A stretch of DNA of 64,000 nucleotides from Cryptomeria japonica (GCF_030272615.1 NC_081410.1:138920849-138984848), one strand, 5' to 3'. Counted from the stretch's first letter, positions 46,377 through 59,301 are shown. The notes: generated from the sequence alone by a model not told the origin. Numbers and translations are program-made.

Positions 46377-47230
46377 TGTTGGCATTTTGTTGTCATTGAT
46401 GTCAACCGGTATAGAAAATTGGTATAGCATGTCACAGGTATTGGATGGAACCACTATGAAAGATGTTGTTACCAACATTGGAGATTGTTGGCATGCCGAT
46501 GTCAACTAGTATGGGATGTCAACTTGTAAGTATGTCAACCAGTAAGAAAGGAAAGAGACAAGGTTGAAGACTACCACTAGTAAATGATGAAGACTGTGAT
46601 TAATGGTTTGGCAAGTGTGGTCTCATATAGCATATCCTAACTGACAGAATAAAAATTAGCACGATATGAAGGTTAATCGGTTAGTGTATACTAGTAGCAT
46701 GTTTAGTCGGTGACGAAGTTTGAAATGACATAGTCAAGTGAGTTGGATGTTGATAGAGATGTCACATGGACTCCAGGTGGTGAACATGTAGTGGTAGGTG
46801 AATGGTGCGTCAACGAGGTAGTTGATGACTAGATCGATATTAAATATCGACTGAAAAAATCATAGATTGGTTGCAGAGGATTGCGGCTCAAATCAGTTTG
46901 AAGGGCAAAGATTTTATTCTTTGACATTATGATCAAAGTAGGATATCTGATTGCCTTATTGATCTAGAGAAGGAAACTATTAGATCATTAATTTTATTCG
47001 ATAAAGTCAAGGTTGATGAACACGATCCAGTTTGCTAAACATAGTAAATATACATTGGAAGGATAAAAAATGGTGATGATGTTTGATTCGTTGTAGGATT
47101 TCAATCTCAAAGATGAGATTTGATTTGATCTGATATAGATCATGGCGGGTGAAGAAAACCCTAGGTGCGTAAAGTTTGAAAATCAATTTTGGTGGGAAAT
47201 CAAGAGTATAAATGTGAAGATCGAAGATTG
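46377..47230 (+). repeat. 3' LTR of O, truncated
   Basis: TGTTGGCATTTTG start. Similarity to 15163-16010 is clear to about 47230 (ATAAATGTG-AGATCG), then it ends abruptly, losing roughly 650 bp including the terminal box. No target duplication can therefore be read. Confidence 0.8.
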
Positions 47231-47992
47231 ATAGGGAGGATCTCACAAAAGAGTTACAATTTGAGTTTGTATGTTAGAAAGAGGTGTCATAGTGGGCTCC
47301 CATGTTTTTTTACACCCTACTCTTTATTCATTAACCAATTCTGACACCTAAACTCTTTTGGGAAACTCTCTATCAACTAGTTTCCTCAATTACTCAAGAT
47401 CTAGGCTAGAACTCACTAGAGTAAGTTCAACCATCAAGATATCAAAATATTTAACCTTCAATTGTAGGGGACTAGGATGATGCTGAGATGGTGTAACAAC
47501 TCCCATCATGTGGTTTTGTGACTTTTTTCACTCCATTTCTCCATCGCTTTCACAAGTTCCTATTTTCTAGGCCTAGTATCCCTAAGAGCCCCTTTTAGCC
47601 CTACCTTCACAATTTTTGCTCAATTGCTCATTAAAACTCCAAAAGACCTCCTAAGAGATTTAATGATCTGAATACCCTTTTGGACAAAATTTGAGATTCA
47701 GGAGGTTAGGTTGTCTGATATGTCCGTACAGGTACAGACCCCAAAATGATACTTTTTAAAGGGTTTAAGGTTTAGAGTGTTTTCCAATAGGGTTTACTAT
47801 TCTACACACCATATCACACCTCCATCCTTTCTCTGAGACTCTGATAGGATTCATTCTTCCATTCCAAACACTTGGCACAAATACGCTTGATCATCCCTAC
47901 AAGCAAAAGTGCACATAACAATCAAGTTCCCTAGCCAGGCTATGGCAGAGCTCGCCTAGGACTTGATAGCAAATTGTTTCAATGCAGCCTCC
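47231..47992. other. unassigned sequence
   Basis: No open frame of note and no recognised repeat. It is a different sequence class from the neighbouring LTRs (fewer CCGGT motifs) and was truncated against or joined to the O LTR at 47230. Confidence 0.4.
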
Positions 47993-48910
47993 TATTGGAA
48001 ATTGACAGTCATTGGATTCATTTTGTTGTCATTGATGGAAATAAGATATGATGGAAGTCATAAACTGACACTAGCAAGCATATACCGACAGATACTGACT
48101 TTGGAGCATTCAGGGCTACACTTGCACATGCACCGACAAAGACACCGACATCAATACATCTTTGGAAGCCGACATCAAGGAGGATTTATTTAAATCATTT
48201 TGTAATTAATATTGTCAAGTTTGAAATTTTTGTAAATGTATTGTAAGGAGACATAAGGCATATCATTTGTAATAGGTATATAGGTCAGTCTGCTAGGTTA
48301 TTTTTGAAAGAGAATGATCAATATGATATGTGTGGATATAGAAGAATATAGAAGATCTGTATGATGTGAAATATATGTATGGAGATCATTTTGTATGCAA
48401 AGTCTATATCATGCAATGATCTTTAGATAGCTTGAAAAGCATTCTTGGAGGAGAAGAGATACCAATAGTAGTTCAGAGTTTATGAACCGGTATAGAGCAG
48501 AACTAGAACAAGAACTTTATTTGGCATAGTAGATGCATTCTTGAGTTTATTTTCAGTAATTTACTTTGGAAAAAAGCCTGTAGTTAGTGAGGCTCTTTAG
48601 TGATGAGAAATATGCTCTAGGTAGTGTGCCTTCCTGCAAGTGCAGGCCCCTATTATATGTAGTATCTTTTCATATGGCCAGTGAACTGATATTGTGGGTC
48701 ACAAATCCCACCGTGGTTTTTCCTCATTGAAGTTTTCCACGTATAAATTCTGTGTGTTATGGTGTTCATTTATGTGGATGGTTTATTTTCTTCTTGTTAT
48801 ATGTTTATTTGTTTACCGGTATATATATGCATGGTCTAGAAAGTTAAAATCTGTTCATTCTGGTAGAACACTGATTCACCCCACCATCTCAGTGTTCTTG
48901 GATCCCAACA
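47993..48910 (+). mobile_element. solo LTR of the V family
   Basis: 918 bp, TATTGGAAATTG (TG changed to TA) to GGATCCCAACA, flanked by CCTCC (47988-47992) and CCTGC (48911-48915), an imperfect 5-bp duplication. It matches the V LTRs in opposite orientation. It ends with the GATTCACCCCACCATCTCAG box (48870-48889). Confidence 0.85.
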
Positions 48911-48998
48911 CCTGCAAGGCACCAAATGAATATAGACTCTGTACATAGCCTCCATGACTTGAATCCCAAGGGCCATTGAGAAAACACAATGGGATTTC

Positions 48999-50063
48999 TG
49001 TTAGGTCCCAGAGACAACTAAGAGGGGGGGTGAATCAGTTGTCAAATAAATTCAAACCAAAAACAACTTAACCAACCTTAATGCTTAATACCGGTAAACC
49101 AAAATTTATGCTGGTAAACAGTTCATCAGTTAATTGCAGTATCAGTAAAGATTAATGCATGAAACATAAAGACAATAACATCCACAACACATAACACCAA
49201 TGTTTGTATGTGGAAACCCTATAAGGGGAAAAACCACGGTGGGAAACCTTACCCACAATTAGATGATACTACTACAGATAGTATGTATATAAAAATGGGG
49301 TCTGCACATGTAGAAAGGCCAAGCACTTAGAGCTCACTACTCAATCACAAATAGGAGTCACACTGACTACAATTGGATGATTAAATCCAATAATGATTTA
49401 CTACACAAAATAACATCTTCATATGCTGGATTCAGTACTGGTGTAGTTCTGATATGTCTTCACAAAAACCTTGCTTCAGCTTCAAATGATGTTTGCATGT
49501 ATAGCTCTACTTATTCTCACATATACCTTCTTACAATTCCTTTTCCTAATCGCATATCGATCTTACAAATAAGATCTTACATATTTACCATAACCTAAGA
49601 CCAATTTTAGTAGGTTGGCTCTAAAAGATATTAGAATAAAACAATTACAAGTAAATCAATAACCAATGCAATATCTGATTCAACATGTCAACTTAATGCA
49701 TTTACAATAACAATAAAATCATCTCCAAAGTGTGCCATGCTGATCTAGAATAGATAAGCTTGCCGGTGTATAACCTGGACCTATTTGCCAGTAACAACAA
49801 ATATGCAAACACAAACATACCAATGAACAAGTCTCCAAGACAAAGTGTCCAAACATTGTGTTCAACATAACCAAGTGTTTTTCATGTTATTCCAAGTGCT
49901 GGTGAACAATATATCCTACCAGTGTGCCAGATACCGATGACTGTGCATAAGTCACTTGCTTGCCAGTGAACATTGCCAATTATCCAAAGTGCCAGAGTTG
50001 ATAAGTTTTAATAGGTGTTGACATCAATGACAAAACCATATCAATATAACCAAAATACCAAAA
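48999..50063 (-). repeat. 3' LTR of W
   Basis: 1065 bp. Terminal box AAGAGGGGGGGTGAATCAG near 49020 and the GTGGAAACCC...AAAAACCACGGTGGG box at 49209-49244. Confidence 0.9.
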
Positions 50064-50380
50064 ATCTCCCTCTTTGACATGATGGCAACACAAGATGGAA
50101 AAACCATCAAAGTGCCAAAACAGAAATGCCAAATACCAAAAACCAACAATCTCTCAAAAGAGATCATAACTAGAAATCAAAATTCAGAGACAGAGAGTAA
50201 TCAATAACAATCTCTCCTCCTGAGAGTAACATGTGTTTTCTTTGTGTTTTTCCATATTGATCTCTCCCCCTTTGACATCAAATGCCAAATTTACTACAAA
50301 ACCAAGTTCAAATACAAAATACCAACCAATTCAGTATACCAACTACTCCCCTTGAGAAGTAGCTCTCATCATCAAAGTCG
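50064..50380 (-). other. W post-pol spacer and polypurine region
   Basis: On minus, purine tracts such as AAAGGGGGAGAG (about 50261-50272), GGAGGAGAGATTG and AAAGAGGGAGAT next to the LTR recur, as in the O spacer. No frame is open. It is cut by S at 50381 and the rest lies beyond 56337. Confidence 0.6.
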
Positions 50381-51255
50381 TGTTGGGAAAAATGGTGTCT
50401 CAACCTTGCATTTATGTGAGGTTACTATTTATAATAAGTTTTCATTTGAGCACAAAATGGTGCGAAATTCTCCCTGAAGCTTTTGGTTGGTTAGATAAGC
50501 ATTCCGGTAAAGTTTCGTCACAAGATCACAGCCGGTTTTGAAGATATTAAAATTTCCATTTTGAAGGGGTGCGATAAAGTGTTTAAACTTAATTTTGAAG
50601 GATTTAGAGGCATTTAAACATCCTAAAAAGTGGGCATAACTGGTGTAGCCAGTTACAAGGTGATAGAGCACTTCGCGAGCTTTCCAGTGCTTCAAACGGT
50701 TCGTCAATTGGACACCCGATTCTCAGGTTATGGCCTCCGAAAGTTTGAACTCCTGAAATAGGAAAAATAATTTTGTATCAGACACATAAATGAGCTATAA
50801 AAGGGAGGAGAACGTGTCATAGGGCATCTAGAAGGGAGATAAGGTCAGCTACATCTCATTGGGCGATTTTAGCCCATGGTTTCATAATACCATTTGAAGG
50901 TTTCTTGTATTGTATCTCCTATATATGATGTGTGCGAGATAGAGGTTGTATGTAAGAGTCTTATGGCTATTGAGTTGCCTCTGAATCTCTGATTAGTGGT
51001 ACTCCTACGAAGAGCTTGCTCTGCAAGTATATTGTAATCTGTTTTGATTGTTGATTAAAATATTGAGCTGCTTTTGGAGTGTGGGGTTTTTCTCCCGAAA
51101 GGGTTTTCCCCACGTAAATCGATGTGTTGTGGTATGGATGTTATTGTGTCTATTTCTATTTTTCTGTAACTATAATAACAATCTAAAAAAGTTTTGCATT
51201 ATCCTCCTCTCAAGGTTAGTGTAGGAAGTTGTTTCCATTACTTAACTTCCTTACA
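50381..51255 (+). repeat. 5' LTR of S
   Basis: TGTTGGGAAAAATGG...CCTTACA. Near the 3' end a GGGTTTTTCTCCCGAAAGGG hairpin-like motif (51085-51104) precedes TTTTCCCCACGTAAAT. Confidence 0.92.
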
Positions 51256-51257
51256 AG

Positions 51258-51269
51258 TGGTATCAGAGC
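51258..51269 (+). promoter_or_regulatory. primer-binding site of S
   Basis: Exact TGGTATCAGAGC two bases after the LTR. Confidence 0.92.
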
Positions 51270-51379
51270 TTGATCACCTTTGGTTTCAATTGTGGGTTGT
51301 TGGGTTTTTTGAACTAATCCGGATTTGAGTGGGAGCTTGTGCAGAAGATACTTTTTGATCTTGTTGCAGAAATTTTTAG

Positions 51380-52342
51380 ATGGCGAGTTCGTCAGGGAGA
51401 ATAGAGGTGGAGAAATTTATTGGAAGTAATTTTGAGATGTGGAAGCTGAAGATGGAAGATCTACTAATAGATCAAGATCTATGGGATGCTGTTGATGCGA
51501 AGGTCAAAAGGCCCTCAGATCCTACTACGGTGGCTCAGTATAATGTTATGGATCGAAAAGCCAAGGGTCTAATCAGATTGTGCCTGGCAGACTCTATTCT
51601 GATCAACATCCATGAAGAAAACTCTGCAAAGAAGCTATGGACTAAACTTGGTGAAATGTATCAAGCGAAATCTTTATTAAACCAAATTTTCTTAAGGAAG
51701 AAGTTGTATTCCTTGAAGATGGAAACAGGCGAACAGATTGCAGATCACCTCGAAGCATTCAATATGCTGGTGGCTCAATTGGTATCTATCGGTGTTAAGA
51801 TGGAGGAGGAGGAGAAATGTCAGATCTTGCTTTGTTCTTTGCCTGATTCATGGGATTCTCTTGTTATGGCTATCGGTAGTACTTCTGTTGTTTTGAAATC
51901 TAAAGATGTGGTGGGTGCCCTACTTGGTGAAGAGATGCAGAGGAAGGTATCCATCAGTTCAAAGGAAGCCCTAACTATTTGTGGACGACCTAAGGACAAA
52001 GGCAAGAAGAATGAGAAGCGCGACAAGTCCAAATCCAAAGGGCGATCGAAATCTCCTAGAAAGTCCAAAGTCATTTGTTGGAATTGTGGTAAACCGGGTC
52101 ACATCCGTAAGGACTGCAAAGAAGAAAAGAAGAAGAAGAAAAAGAAAAAGTTTGATTCTAATTTTGAGTCCGAGAAGGAAGATGGTGATGCATTCATTGT
52201 AGCTTTAGCGACTCATGCAGGTAATGATGCCTGGCTAATTGACTTAGGTGCATCTTTTCATATGACTTCCAATAGAGATTGGTTTTCTAAATATGAAAAT
52301 TTAATGGAGGTAAGGTGTACTTGGGTGATGATTCACCTTTAG
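51380..52342 (+). pseudogene. S Gag with protease start
   Basis: 320 open codons: UBN2-type Gag core (residues about 10-190), basic region, and knuckle CWNCGKPGHIRKDC (near codons 233-246), followed by a Lys run from (AAG)n slippage. The protease active site reads WLIDLGASFHMTSN, with Asp codon 52241-52243 and Leu in place of the Ser of DSG. A frameshift near 52310 ends it. Gag itself looks complete from the first ATG 110 bases after the primer-binding site. Confidence 0.9.
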
Positions 52343-53615
52343 ACATTGTTGGTCGAGGTAAAGTTAGAATCAGGTTTTCTGATGGTAGAATAAAAAGGAT
52401 TAATGGTGTGCTGCATATCCCTAGATTAAAATGAAATCTGTTATCTGTGAGCAAACTGATAGATGCGAGTGTGCAGGTAGTCTTTTCTGAAGCAAGATGT
52501 AAGATGGTTAAGGGTGCTATGGTAATTGCTAGAGGTGTCAGGTTTGGCACTTTGTATAAGCTTGAAGCATACACTGTTGAGTGTAATAGCACTTCTATAA
52601 AAAGTAAATCTATGGATACTTCACTGGAAGATTTGAAGGTTTCACCTTCAGCAGATGGAAATGGTTTTTGGGTACCTAAGGGTCCTCTTTCTTCTGAAGC
52701 AAAGTTACCTGCAGAGAAGACTATGTTATGGCACTAGAGGCTTGTCCACATTGGAGAAAAGGGTCTAAGGACCTTGAAAAATAAAAACCTTGTTGAAGGT
52801 TTGAATGATTGTAATCTTGACTTTGATTTCTGTGAGCATTGTATTTATGGAAACAAAACCGCGTTCAGTTTTACTCGAGTTCTCATAAAACTTGTGGTGT
52901 TTTGGATCTTATTCATTCTGATGTGTTTGGTCTAGTAGATGTCCCTTCGATTGGAAAATCCACATATTATGTTTCATTTATTGATGATTTTAGTAGAAGG
53001 ACATGGTTATATTTTCTAAAGAGTAAATATGAAGTTTTTAGTCATTTTAAAGAATTTAAAACAATGGTTGAGTTGCAGACTGGAAAGAAAATAAAATGTT
53101 TGAGAACTGATAATGGCGGTGAATTTTGCTCTAATGATTTTGATAGATTTTGTAAAGACTGTGGAATTAACAGGCAAAAGACAACTCCATATTCTCCATG
53201 GTAGAATGGAGTTGCAGAAAGAATGAACATGACACTGATGGAGAAGGCTAGGAGTATGTTGAGTGGTGCTTGTCTCGAACAAAAGTTTTGGGCTGAAGCT
53301 GTTGCCATTGCTTGCTACCTGATTAACAGGTCTCCTACATCAGCTCTTGTTGATAAAACACCTATGGAAGCATGGTCAGGTCACAAGCCTTCATTGAGAC
53401 ATCTTAAAGTTTTTGATTGCGAAGCATATGCACATGTGCTAAAGGAGAAGCGGACAAAGTTGGAGAACAAGGCTGTGAAATGTATCTTCATCAGGTACAA
53501 CTATGGTGTGAAAGGATACAAGCTTTGGGACCCTGTTGCACAAAAGGTGATTTATAGTAGAAGTGTTATTTTTAGAGAAATTAAGTCTCCTTCTGTTACA
53601 TTACAACCAAAATAG
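52343..53615 (+). pseudogene. S protease C-terminus and integrase
   Basis: Protease remainder and pre-integrase (NLLSVSKLIDASVQVVF, MLWH-stop-RLVHIGEKGL) are in one frame, then shift at 52839. Core: DLIHSDVFG, CLRTDNGGEF (53099-53128) and SPW-stop-NGVAERMN with TAG at 53203-53205 where Gln is invariant. Beyond it 53223-53615 is open and continues to the post-integrase segment. Confidence 0.88.
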
Positions 53616-55424
53616 TCTAAAAAAGAAGATGTGATTCAAATTCCTTCTACACTTGAAAGAGTTGAATCAAGACCCCTATATAGGCAAGAAGCTGAGGAGG
53701 GCTCGTCTACCTCTGAATCTTCATAAGAGGAGGAAGAACCTCCAACTCAGCTTGTTTGAAGGTCTACAACACATAGACAACCACCTGAAAGGTATTCACC
53801 TGATGATTGGAGATGTATTTTTGCTTTGAATACTAATGTGGATGAATCGAAATCTGTAGAAGAGGCATTAGGTATGAATGATGCAGAATCCTGGAAGATT
53901 GCTATGGAAGAAGAAATGACAGCTTTGAAAAAGAATGATACATGGGATCTTGTACCATTGCCTGAAGGATGAAAACCTATTGGTTGTAAATGGGTGTTCA
54001 AGAAAAAGATTGGTTCAGATGGAAGCATTGAGAAGTATAAAGCAAGGTTGGTTGCAAAAGGCTACTCTCAGGTTGAGGGTGTTGATTACGGTGAGATATT
54101 TTCTCCTGTTTCAAAAATGATGTCCATTAGATTTTTGCTTTCTATTGCTACTGCTTATGATTTAGAGGTTGAGCAAATGGATGTGAAAACTGCTTTCCTT
54201 CATGGTGATTTGGAGGAGGATATTTATATGACATAGCCAGAGCACTATGTGGTGAAAGGCAAAAGTAATTTGGTTTGTAAATTGAAGAAATCTTTGTATG
54301 GCCTCAAACAGAGTCCTAGGATGTGGTACCAAAAATTTGATACATATGTGTTGAGTTTGGGATTTGAGCATTCTAAATCAGATCACTGTGTTTATTATAA
54401 ATCTGATGGTGATCATTTCCTATTCATTGCATTGTATGTTGATGATATGTTATTCATTGGCAAAGGGAAAGGTATGATTTCAGAACTGAAGTCTCAGCAC
54501 ACTGCTAAATTTGAAATGAAAGATCTTGGTGTAGAAAAGCACATTCTTAGGATGGAAATTAGAAGAGATAGAGTGAACAGAAAGCTATGGCTAGGCTAGA
54601 GCAAGTATGTGAATTCAGTGTTACAGAGGTTCAACATGCAAGATTGTAGACCATTGAGTGTTCCTTTTATAGTTGGAATGAAACTATTTGTTTTAGATTG
54701 TCCTACATCCCCATCAGAGATGGAAGATATGATCAGAGTGCCTTACCAGAGTGCAGTTGGAAGCTTGATGTATGCTATGGTCTGTACTAGACCAGACATT
54801 GCCCAAGCAGTGGGAGTACTTTCTAGATATATGTCTAATCCTGGTAGAGTTCATTGGGATGCAGTCAAAAGAGTCTTTAGATATTTGAAGGGTACTTCAG
54901 AGTATTCTTTGTGTTATCATGGTAATTCAGTTGGAGACATGACTTCTCTTGATATCCATGGTTATGTGGATTCAGATTGGGCAGGTGATATTGATAGCAG
55001 AAGATCCACTAGTGCTTATGTGTTTACTTTGTTTGGTGGTGCAATTAGTTGGATAAGTAAGTGATAGGCTATGGTTGCTTTATCCACTATTGAAGCAGAG
55101 TATATGGCAGCTACTTATGCTTGTAAAGAAGCCATTTGGCTTAAGAGACCATGTTCAGATATTGGAATAAAACAAGGTACAGTGACAGTTTACTGTGATA
55201 GTTAGAGTGCCATTTGCCTAGCTAAGAACCCGACATTTCATGCCCGGACCAAACATATTGATGTTCAGTATCATTTTGTCAGAGATATGGTCGAAGATGG
55301 CAGGGTGAAGCTGGTTAAGGTAGAAAAATTGATGAATGTTGTAGATGCTTTAACTAAGGCTGTGAGCATAGAGAAGTTCAGATGGTGTTCAGAGTTTATG
55401 GGCCTCATGGCCCCTAGGAATTGA
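53616..55424 (+). pseudogene. S reverse transcriptase and RNase H
   Basis: One frame with several stops: [70 protein letters not shown], intact YVDD at 54435-54446, TRPDIAQAVGVLSRYM, then RNase H VDSDWAGDIDSRRSTSAY, STIEAEYMAA and HIDVQYHFVRD, ending at TGA 55422-55424. Stops such as MT-stop-PEHY and YCDS-stop-SAICLAKN replace Gln. A single-base pattern of decay leaves the enzyme core otherwise readable. Confidence 0.92.
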
Positions 55425-55465
55425 TTTATTGTGTTGATACTCCCTTTGCTCTTGCAAGGTGTTCG

Positions 55466-55479
55466 AAAAGTGGGAGATT
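55466..55479 (+). promoter_or_regulatory. polypurine tract of S
   Basis: GAAAAGTGGGAGATT region directly before the 3' LTR start at 55480. Confidence 0.85.
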
Positions 55480-56332
55480 TGTTGGGAAAAATGGTGTCTC
55501 AACCTTGCATTTATGTGAGGTTACTATTTATAATAAGTTTTCATTTGAGCACGAAATGGTACAAAATTCTCCCTGAAGCTTCTGGTTGGTTAGATAAGCA
55601 TTCCGGTAAAGTTCGTCGCAAGATCACAGCCGGTTTTGAAGATATTAAAATTTCCATTTTGGAGGGGTGCAATAAAGTGTTTAAACTTAATTTTGAGGGC
55701 TTTAGAGGCTCTGAAACATCCTAAAAAGTGGGTGTAGGTGATAGAGCACTTCATGAGCTTTTCGATGCTTCAAACGGTTCGTCAATTGGACACCTGGTTC
55801 TCAAGTTATGGCCTCTGAAAGTTTGAACTCCTGAAATAGGAAAAATAATTTTGTATCAGACACATAAATGAGCTGTAAAAGGGAGGAGCATGTGTCATAG
55901 GGTGTCTAGAAGGGAGATAAGGTCGACTACACCTCATTGGGTGGTTTTAGCCCATGGTTTTGTAATACCGTTTGACAGTTTCTTGTATTGTATCTCCTAT
56001 ATATGATGTGCGTGAGATAGAGGTTGTATATAAGAGTCTTATGGCTATTGAGTTGCCTCTGAATCTTTGATTAGTGGTACTCCTGTGAAGAGCTTGCTCT
56101 GCAAGTATATTGTAATTTGTTTTGATTGCTGAATAAAATATTGAGATGCTTTTGGAGTGTGGGGTTTTTCTCTCGAAAGGGTTTTCCCCACGTAAATCAC
56201 TATGTTGTGGTATGGATGTTATTATGTCTATTTCTATTTTCTATAACTGTTATAACAATCTAAAATTTTTTTGCATTATCCTCCTCTCAAGGTTAGTGTA
56301 GGAAGTTGTTTCCGTTACTTAACTTCCTTACA
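55480..56332 (+). repeat. 3' LTR of S
   Basis: 853 bp, partner of 50381-51255. It lacks about 22 bp found in the 5' LTR, mostly in the block around 50636-50655. Confidence 0.92.
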
Positions 56333-56389
56333 AGCCGGAATAAAAGATTTTTTCTGTTAATTCTGCTAGATGACAAACATCAACTGTCT

Positions 56390-57871
56390 AAGTCTCTACC
56401 GGTGGGGGTATGACCCCAAGTTGATCTCCAAGATATTCAGAAGTCTCCTTAGGCAAAGACTTGGTGAAAATATCTGCAATCTACTCTTTAGTATTCACAT
56501 AAACTAGTTTTATTTCTTTTGCTTCAACATTCTCTTTCAGAAAATTCAATTTGATAGAAACATGTTTAGTTTTAGAATGTAGTACCAGATTCTTAGATAT
56601 ATCAATTGCTGCATTGTTATCACAATAGATAGTTATAGGTTCCTTGCATTTTACCTTTATGTCCTTCAACATTTTCTTAAGCCATAATACTTGTGTGTAG
56701 TTAGTTGCTGCTGCAACATATTCTGATTCTGCTGTTGATAAAGATGTGCAACTTTGTTTCTTACTCAACCAAGAAATTAATCTGCTGCCAAGAAAAAATG
56801 CTCCCCTGTGGTGCTTTTTCTATTATCCACATTTCCTACCCAATTTGCATCTATGTATGCACATAATTCAAAGTTTTCATCTCTAGGATACCATAAACCA
56901 AGATTTGTAGTGCCTTGTAAGTATCGAAAAATTCTTTTTACTGCTGATTCATGATTTTGTTTAGGATTACTCTGAAATCTTGAAACAATACATACTGCAT
57001 TCATAATACCAGGTCTTGTTTGTGTCAAATACAGTAAACCTCCTATCATAGATTTGTACCTAGTAGGATTAATAGGTGTAGATTCATCCCTTAGTGATAA
57101 TTTATCATTTATAGTCATAGGTGTGCTTACCAGTTTAGAGTTCTCCATCCCAAATTTCTTTAGTAACTCCTTCAAGTACTTGGATTGACTCAAGAATATA
57201 CCTTTATCAGCTTGTGAAATCTACAATCCTAAAAAGAATTTTATCTCTCCAATCATAGACATTTCAAATTCTTGTTGCATTTCAATAGAAAAGTATTTAC
57301 ATAATCCATCTTCTCCTCCAAAGATTATATCATCAACAAAAACTTCTATAACCAAGATGTCATCATTAGTCACTTTATAGTAAAAGTTGTTGTCAGCATT
57401 ACCTTTAGAAAAACCAATCTTCAAAAGATATTTATCCAATCTTGCATACCAAGCTCTTGGAGCTTGCTTCAACCCATACAAAGATTTCCTTAAACTGGAA
57501 ACCATATCTTTGTTATTTGTCAAAGAGAATCCATCAGGTTGCTCAATGTAGACTTCTTCTTCAAGATCTCCATTCAGAAATGCACATTTAATATCCATTT
57601 GATATACTTTGTAGTTGTTGTGTGCTGCAAAAGCTAAGAATAATCTGACTGCCTCAATTCTAGCTATCGGTGCAAAGATATTATTATAATCAATTCCTTC
57701 TTTCTGAGAATATCTCTTACACACTAGTCTTGCTTTATTTATGATTACCTTACCATCTTTATTAAGTTTGTTTTTGAATACCCATTTTGTTCCAATTACA
57801 TTTTTGTCTTTAGGCCGAGGAACTAATGTCCATGTGTTATTCTTCTCAATTTGTTCTAGTTCCTCTTCCAT
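56390..57871 (-). pseudogene. W reverse transcriptase and RNase H
   Basis: 57221-57871: [56 protein letters not shown] and catalytic FVDD in [11 protein letters not shown]. 56777-57193: TRPGIMNAVCIVSRF (usual Asp is Gly), AYIDANWVGNVDNRKSTTG. 56481-56768: RNase H STAESEYVAAATNY and KNLVLHSKTKHVSIKLNFL. Stops and one shift separate these frames. Confidence 0.88.
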
Positions 57872-59301
57872 AACTTTAATCCAGTGTTTATCTTCACATG
57901 CCTCATTAATTGATGATGGTTAAATTTGAGAAATAAGACATACCTCTTCATTTGCCAGTCTTCCTCTTGTCACAACTCTTTGATACTTGTTTTCAATTAT
58001 CTGATTTTCAGAGTGGTTCAATCTTAAATACCGGGGTGTCTTCGTTTGCTGCAATTCCTCAGTTATAGTGGAATTTTTAGATGATACCGGTGTAACTGGA
58101 TCTTCATTCTGTACCGATGGGTTTAATGTAGGTTCATTTTTCAGTATCTCTATTGCCGGTTCAGAGTCTATATACCTTGAAGTTCCTCTAAACTGTTCAT
58201 CAGTCTTCACATTTGTACTCTCAACAATTTTCTGCAATCTTTTGTTAAAACATCTATATGCTTTGCTCTTAGATGAATAATCAAGAAATATTTCTTCATC
58301 ACTTCTAGGATCAAATTTTCCAATATACTCATCTCTTCTAATATAGCATTTACTTCCAAATATTCTGAAATATTTAAGAATAGGGGTAATACCAAACCAT
58401 AGTTCATGAGGTGTCTTACCAGTTTCTCCTTTGAAGTGAACTTTTTTGAATGTATAGACCACTGTACTTATTGCCTCTCTCCAATATACATGTGGTAGAT
58501 TTTCTTCTAATAACATACTTCTAGCTGCATCCAAGATAGTTATGTTTTTCCTTTCTACAACTCCATTCTATTGTGGTGTTCAGGGTGTTGATAACTCTCT
58601 TCTGATTCCATTCACTTCACAAAATGCATTAAATTCTTTAGATGTAAATTTGGCTCCTTGATCTGATCTTAGACATTTGATTTTCTTGCCAGTTTCATTT
58701 TCTACCATTGCTTTGAATAGTTTGAATTTCCCAAGTGCTTCTAACTTTTCTTTGAGAAAAGTAACCCAACACATTCTAGAATAGTCATCAATGATTAGCA
58801 TGAAATATCTATCACCTTGTAAGATTTTAGTTCTAGCTGGACCACATAAATCAGTGTGAATTAAGTCAAGAGCATTATTGGATTTTTCTAGAATACTTTT
58901 AAAAGATGCTCTAACTTGTTTTCCAAATTGACATTCCTTACATACTAGATTGTGAGGTTTGACAATCTTAGGTAAATCTCTAACTACCTTAGTAGTACTG
59001 ATTTTCCCAATGCAGTCAAAATTTACATGATAGAGTCTCTTATGTCATAGCCAACTTTCATAAATATGTGCAATCAAGCATGTCTTTTCATTGTTATTCA
59101 AATGAAAGATGTTACCTCTAGTTTGATTACCGGTTGCAATTTCCAAACAAGTTCTATTCATAATTCTTCATTTTCCATTCTTGAATTGTTATTGAAATCC
59201 TTTTTCAACTAATTGACCAACACTCAAAAGATTATGCTTTAAACCTTCTACATAGTAAACATTGTCAGTATTATGCTTACCATCAAGAGATATAGTACCT
59301 T
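57872..59301 (-). pseudogene. W integrase and linker
   Basis: Post-integrase frame 57920-58534 (MDAARSMLLEENLPHVYWRE) and core 58580-58801 (CLRSDQGAKFTSKEF; the usual GGEF is GAKF). STP-stop-TPQ-stop-NGVVE shows stops at expected Trp and Gln codons. Zinc-domain remnants run to 59301, where the solo LTR enters. Confidence 0.82.

Larger units (their letters stand above)
15163..47230 (+). mobile_element. copia element O, host of a deep nest, 3' end truncated
   Basis: The LTR at 15163-16670 and its partial partner at 46377-47230 share TGTTGGCATT starts and long similarity. Between them, on the + strand, lie Gag (16747-17321, 24534-24863, 41409-42820), protease/integrase (42821-43979) and RT/RNase H (43980-45829), in Ty1/copia order (integrase before RT). 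V interrupts Gag at 17322-24528 and X/Y/Z occupy 24861-41408. The coiled-coil, multi-knuckle Gag and long post-RNase H spacer suggest the SIRE/Maximus lineage (inference). A duplicated ~90-bp Gag segment at 24768-24861 and 41406-41496 leaves open that left and right halves come from two related copies. Confidence 0.75.
50381..56332 (+). mobile_element. copia element S, TNT1-94-like (Tork-type)
   Basis: LTRs of 875 and 853 bp differ at only a few per cent of sites by eye, mostly transitions. Flanks AGTCG (50376-50380) and AGCCG (56333-56337) are an imperfect 5-bp duplication. The primer-binding site is exact. The Gag opening (IEVEKFIGSNFEMWKLKMED) and polyprotein order match the TNT1-94 type. 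It lacks the C-rich LTR box shared by the other copia families here. It is probably one of the youngest insertions. Confidence 0.93.
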
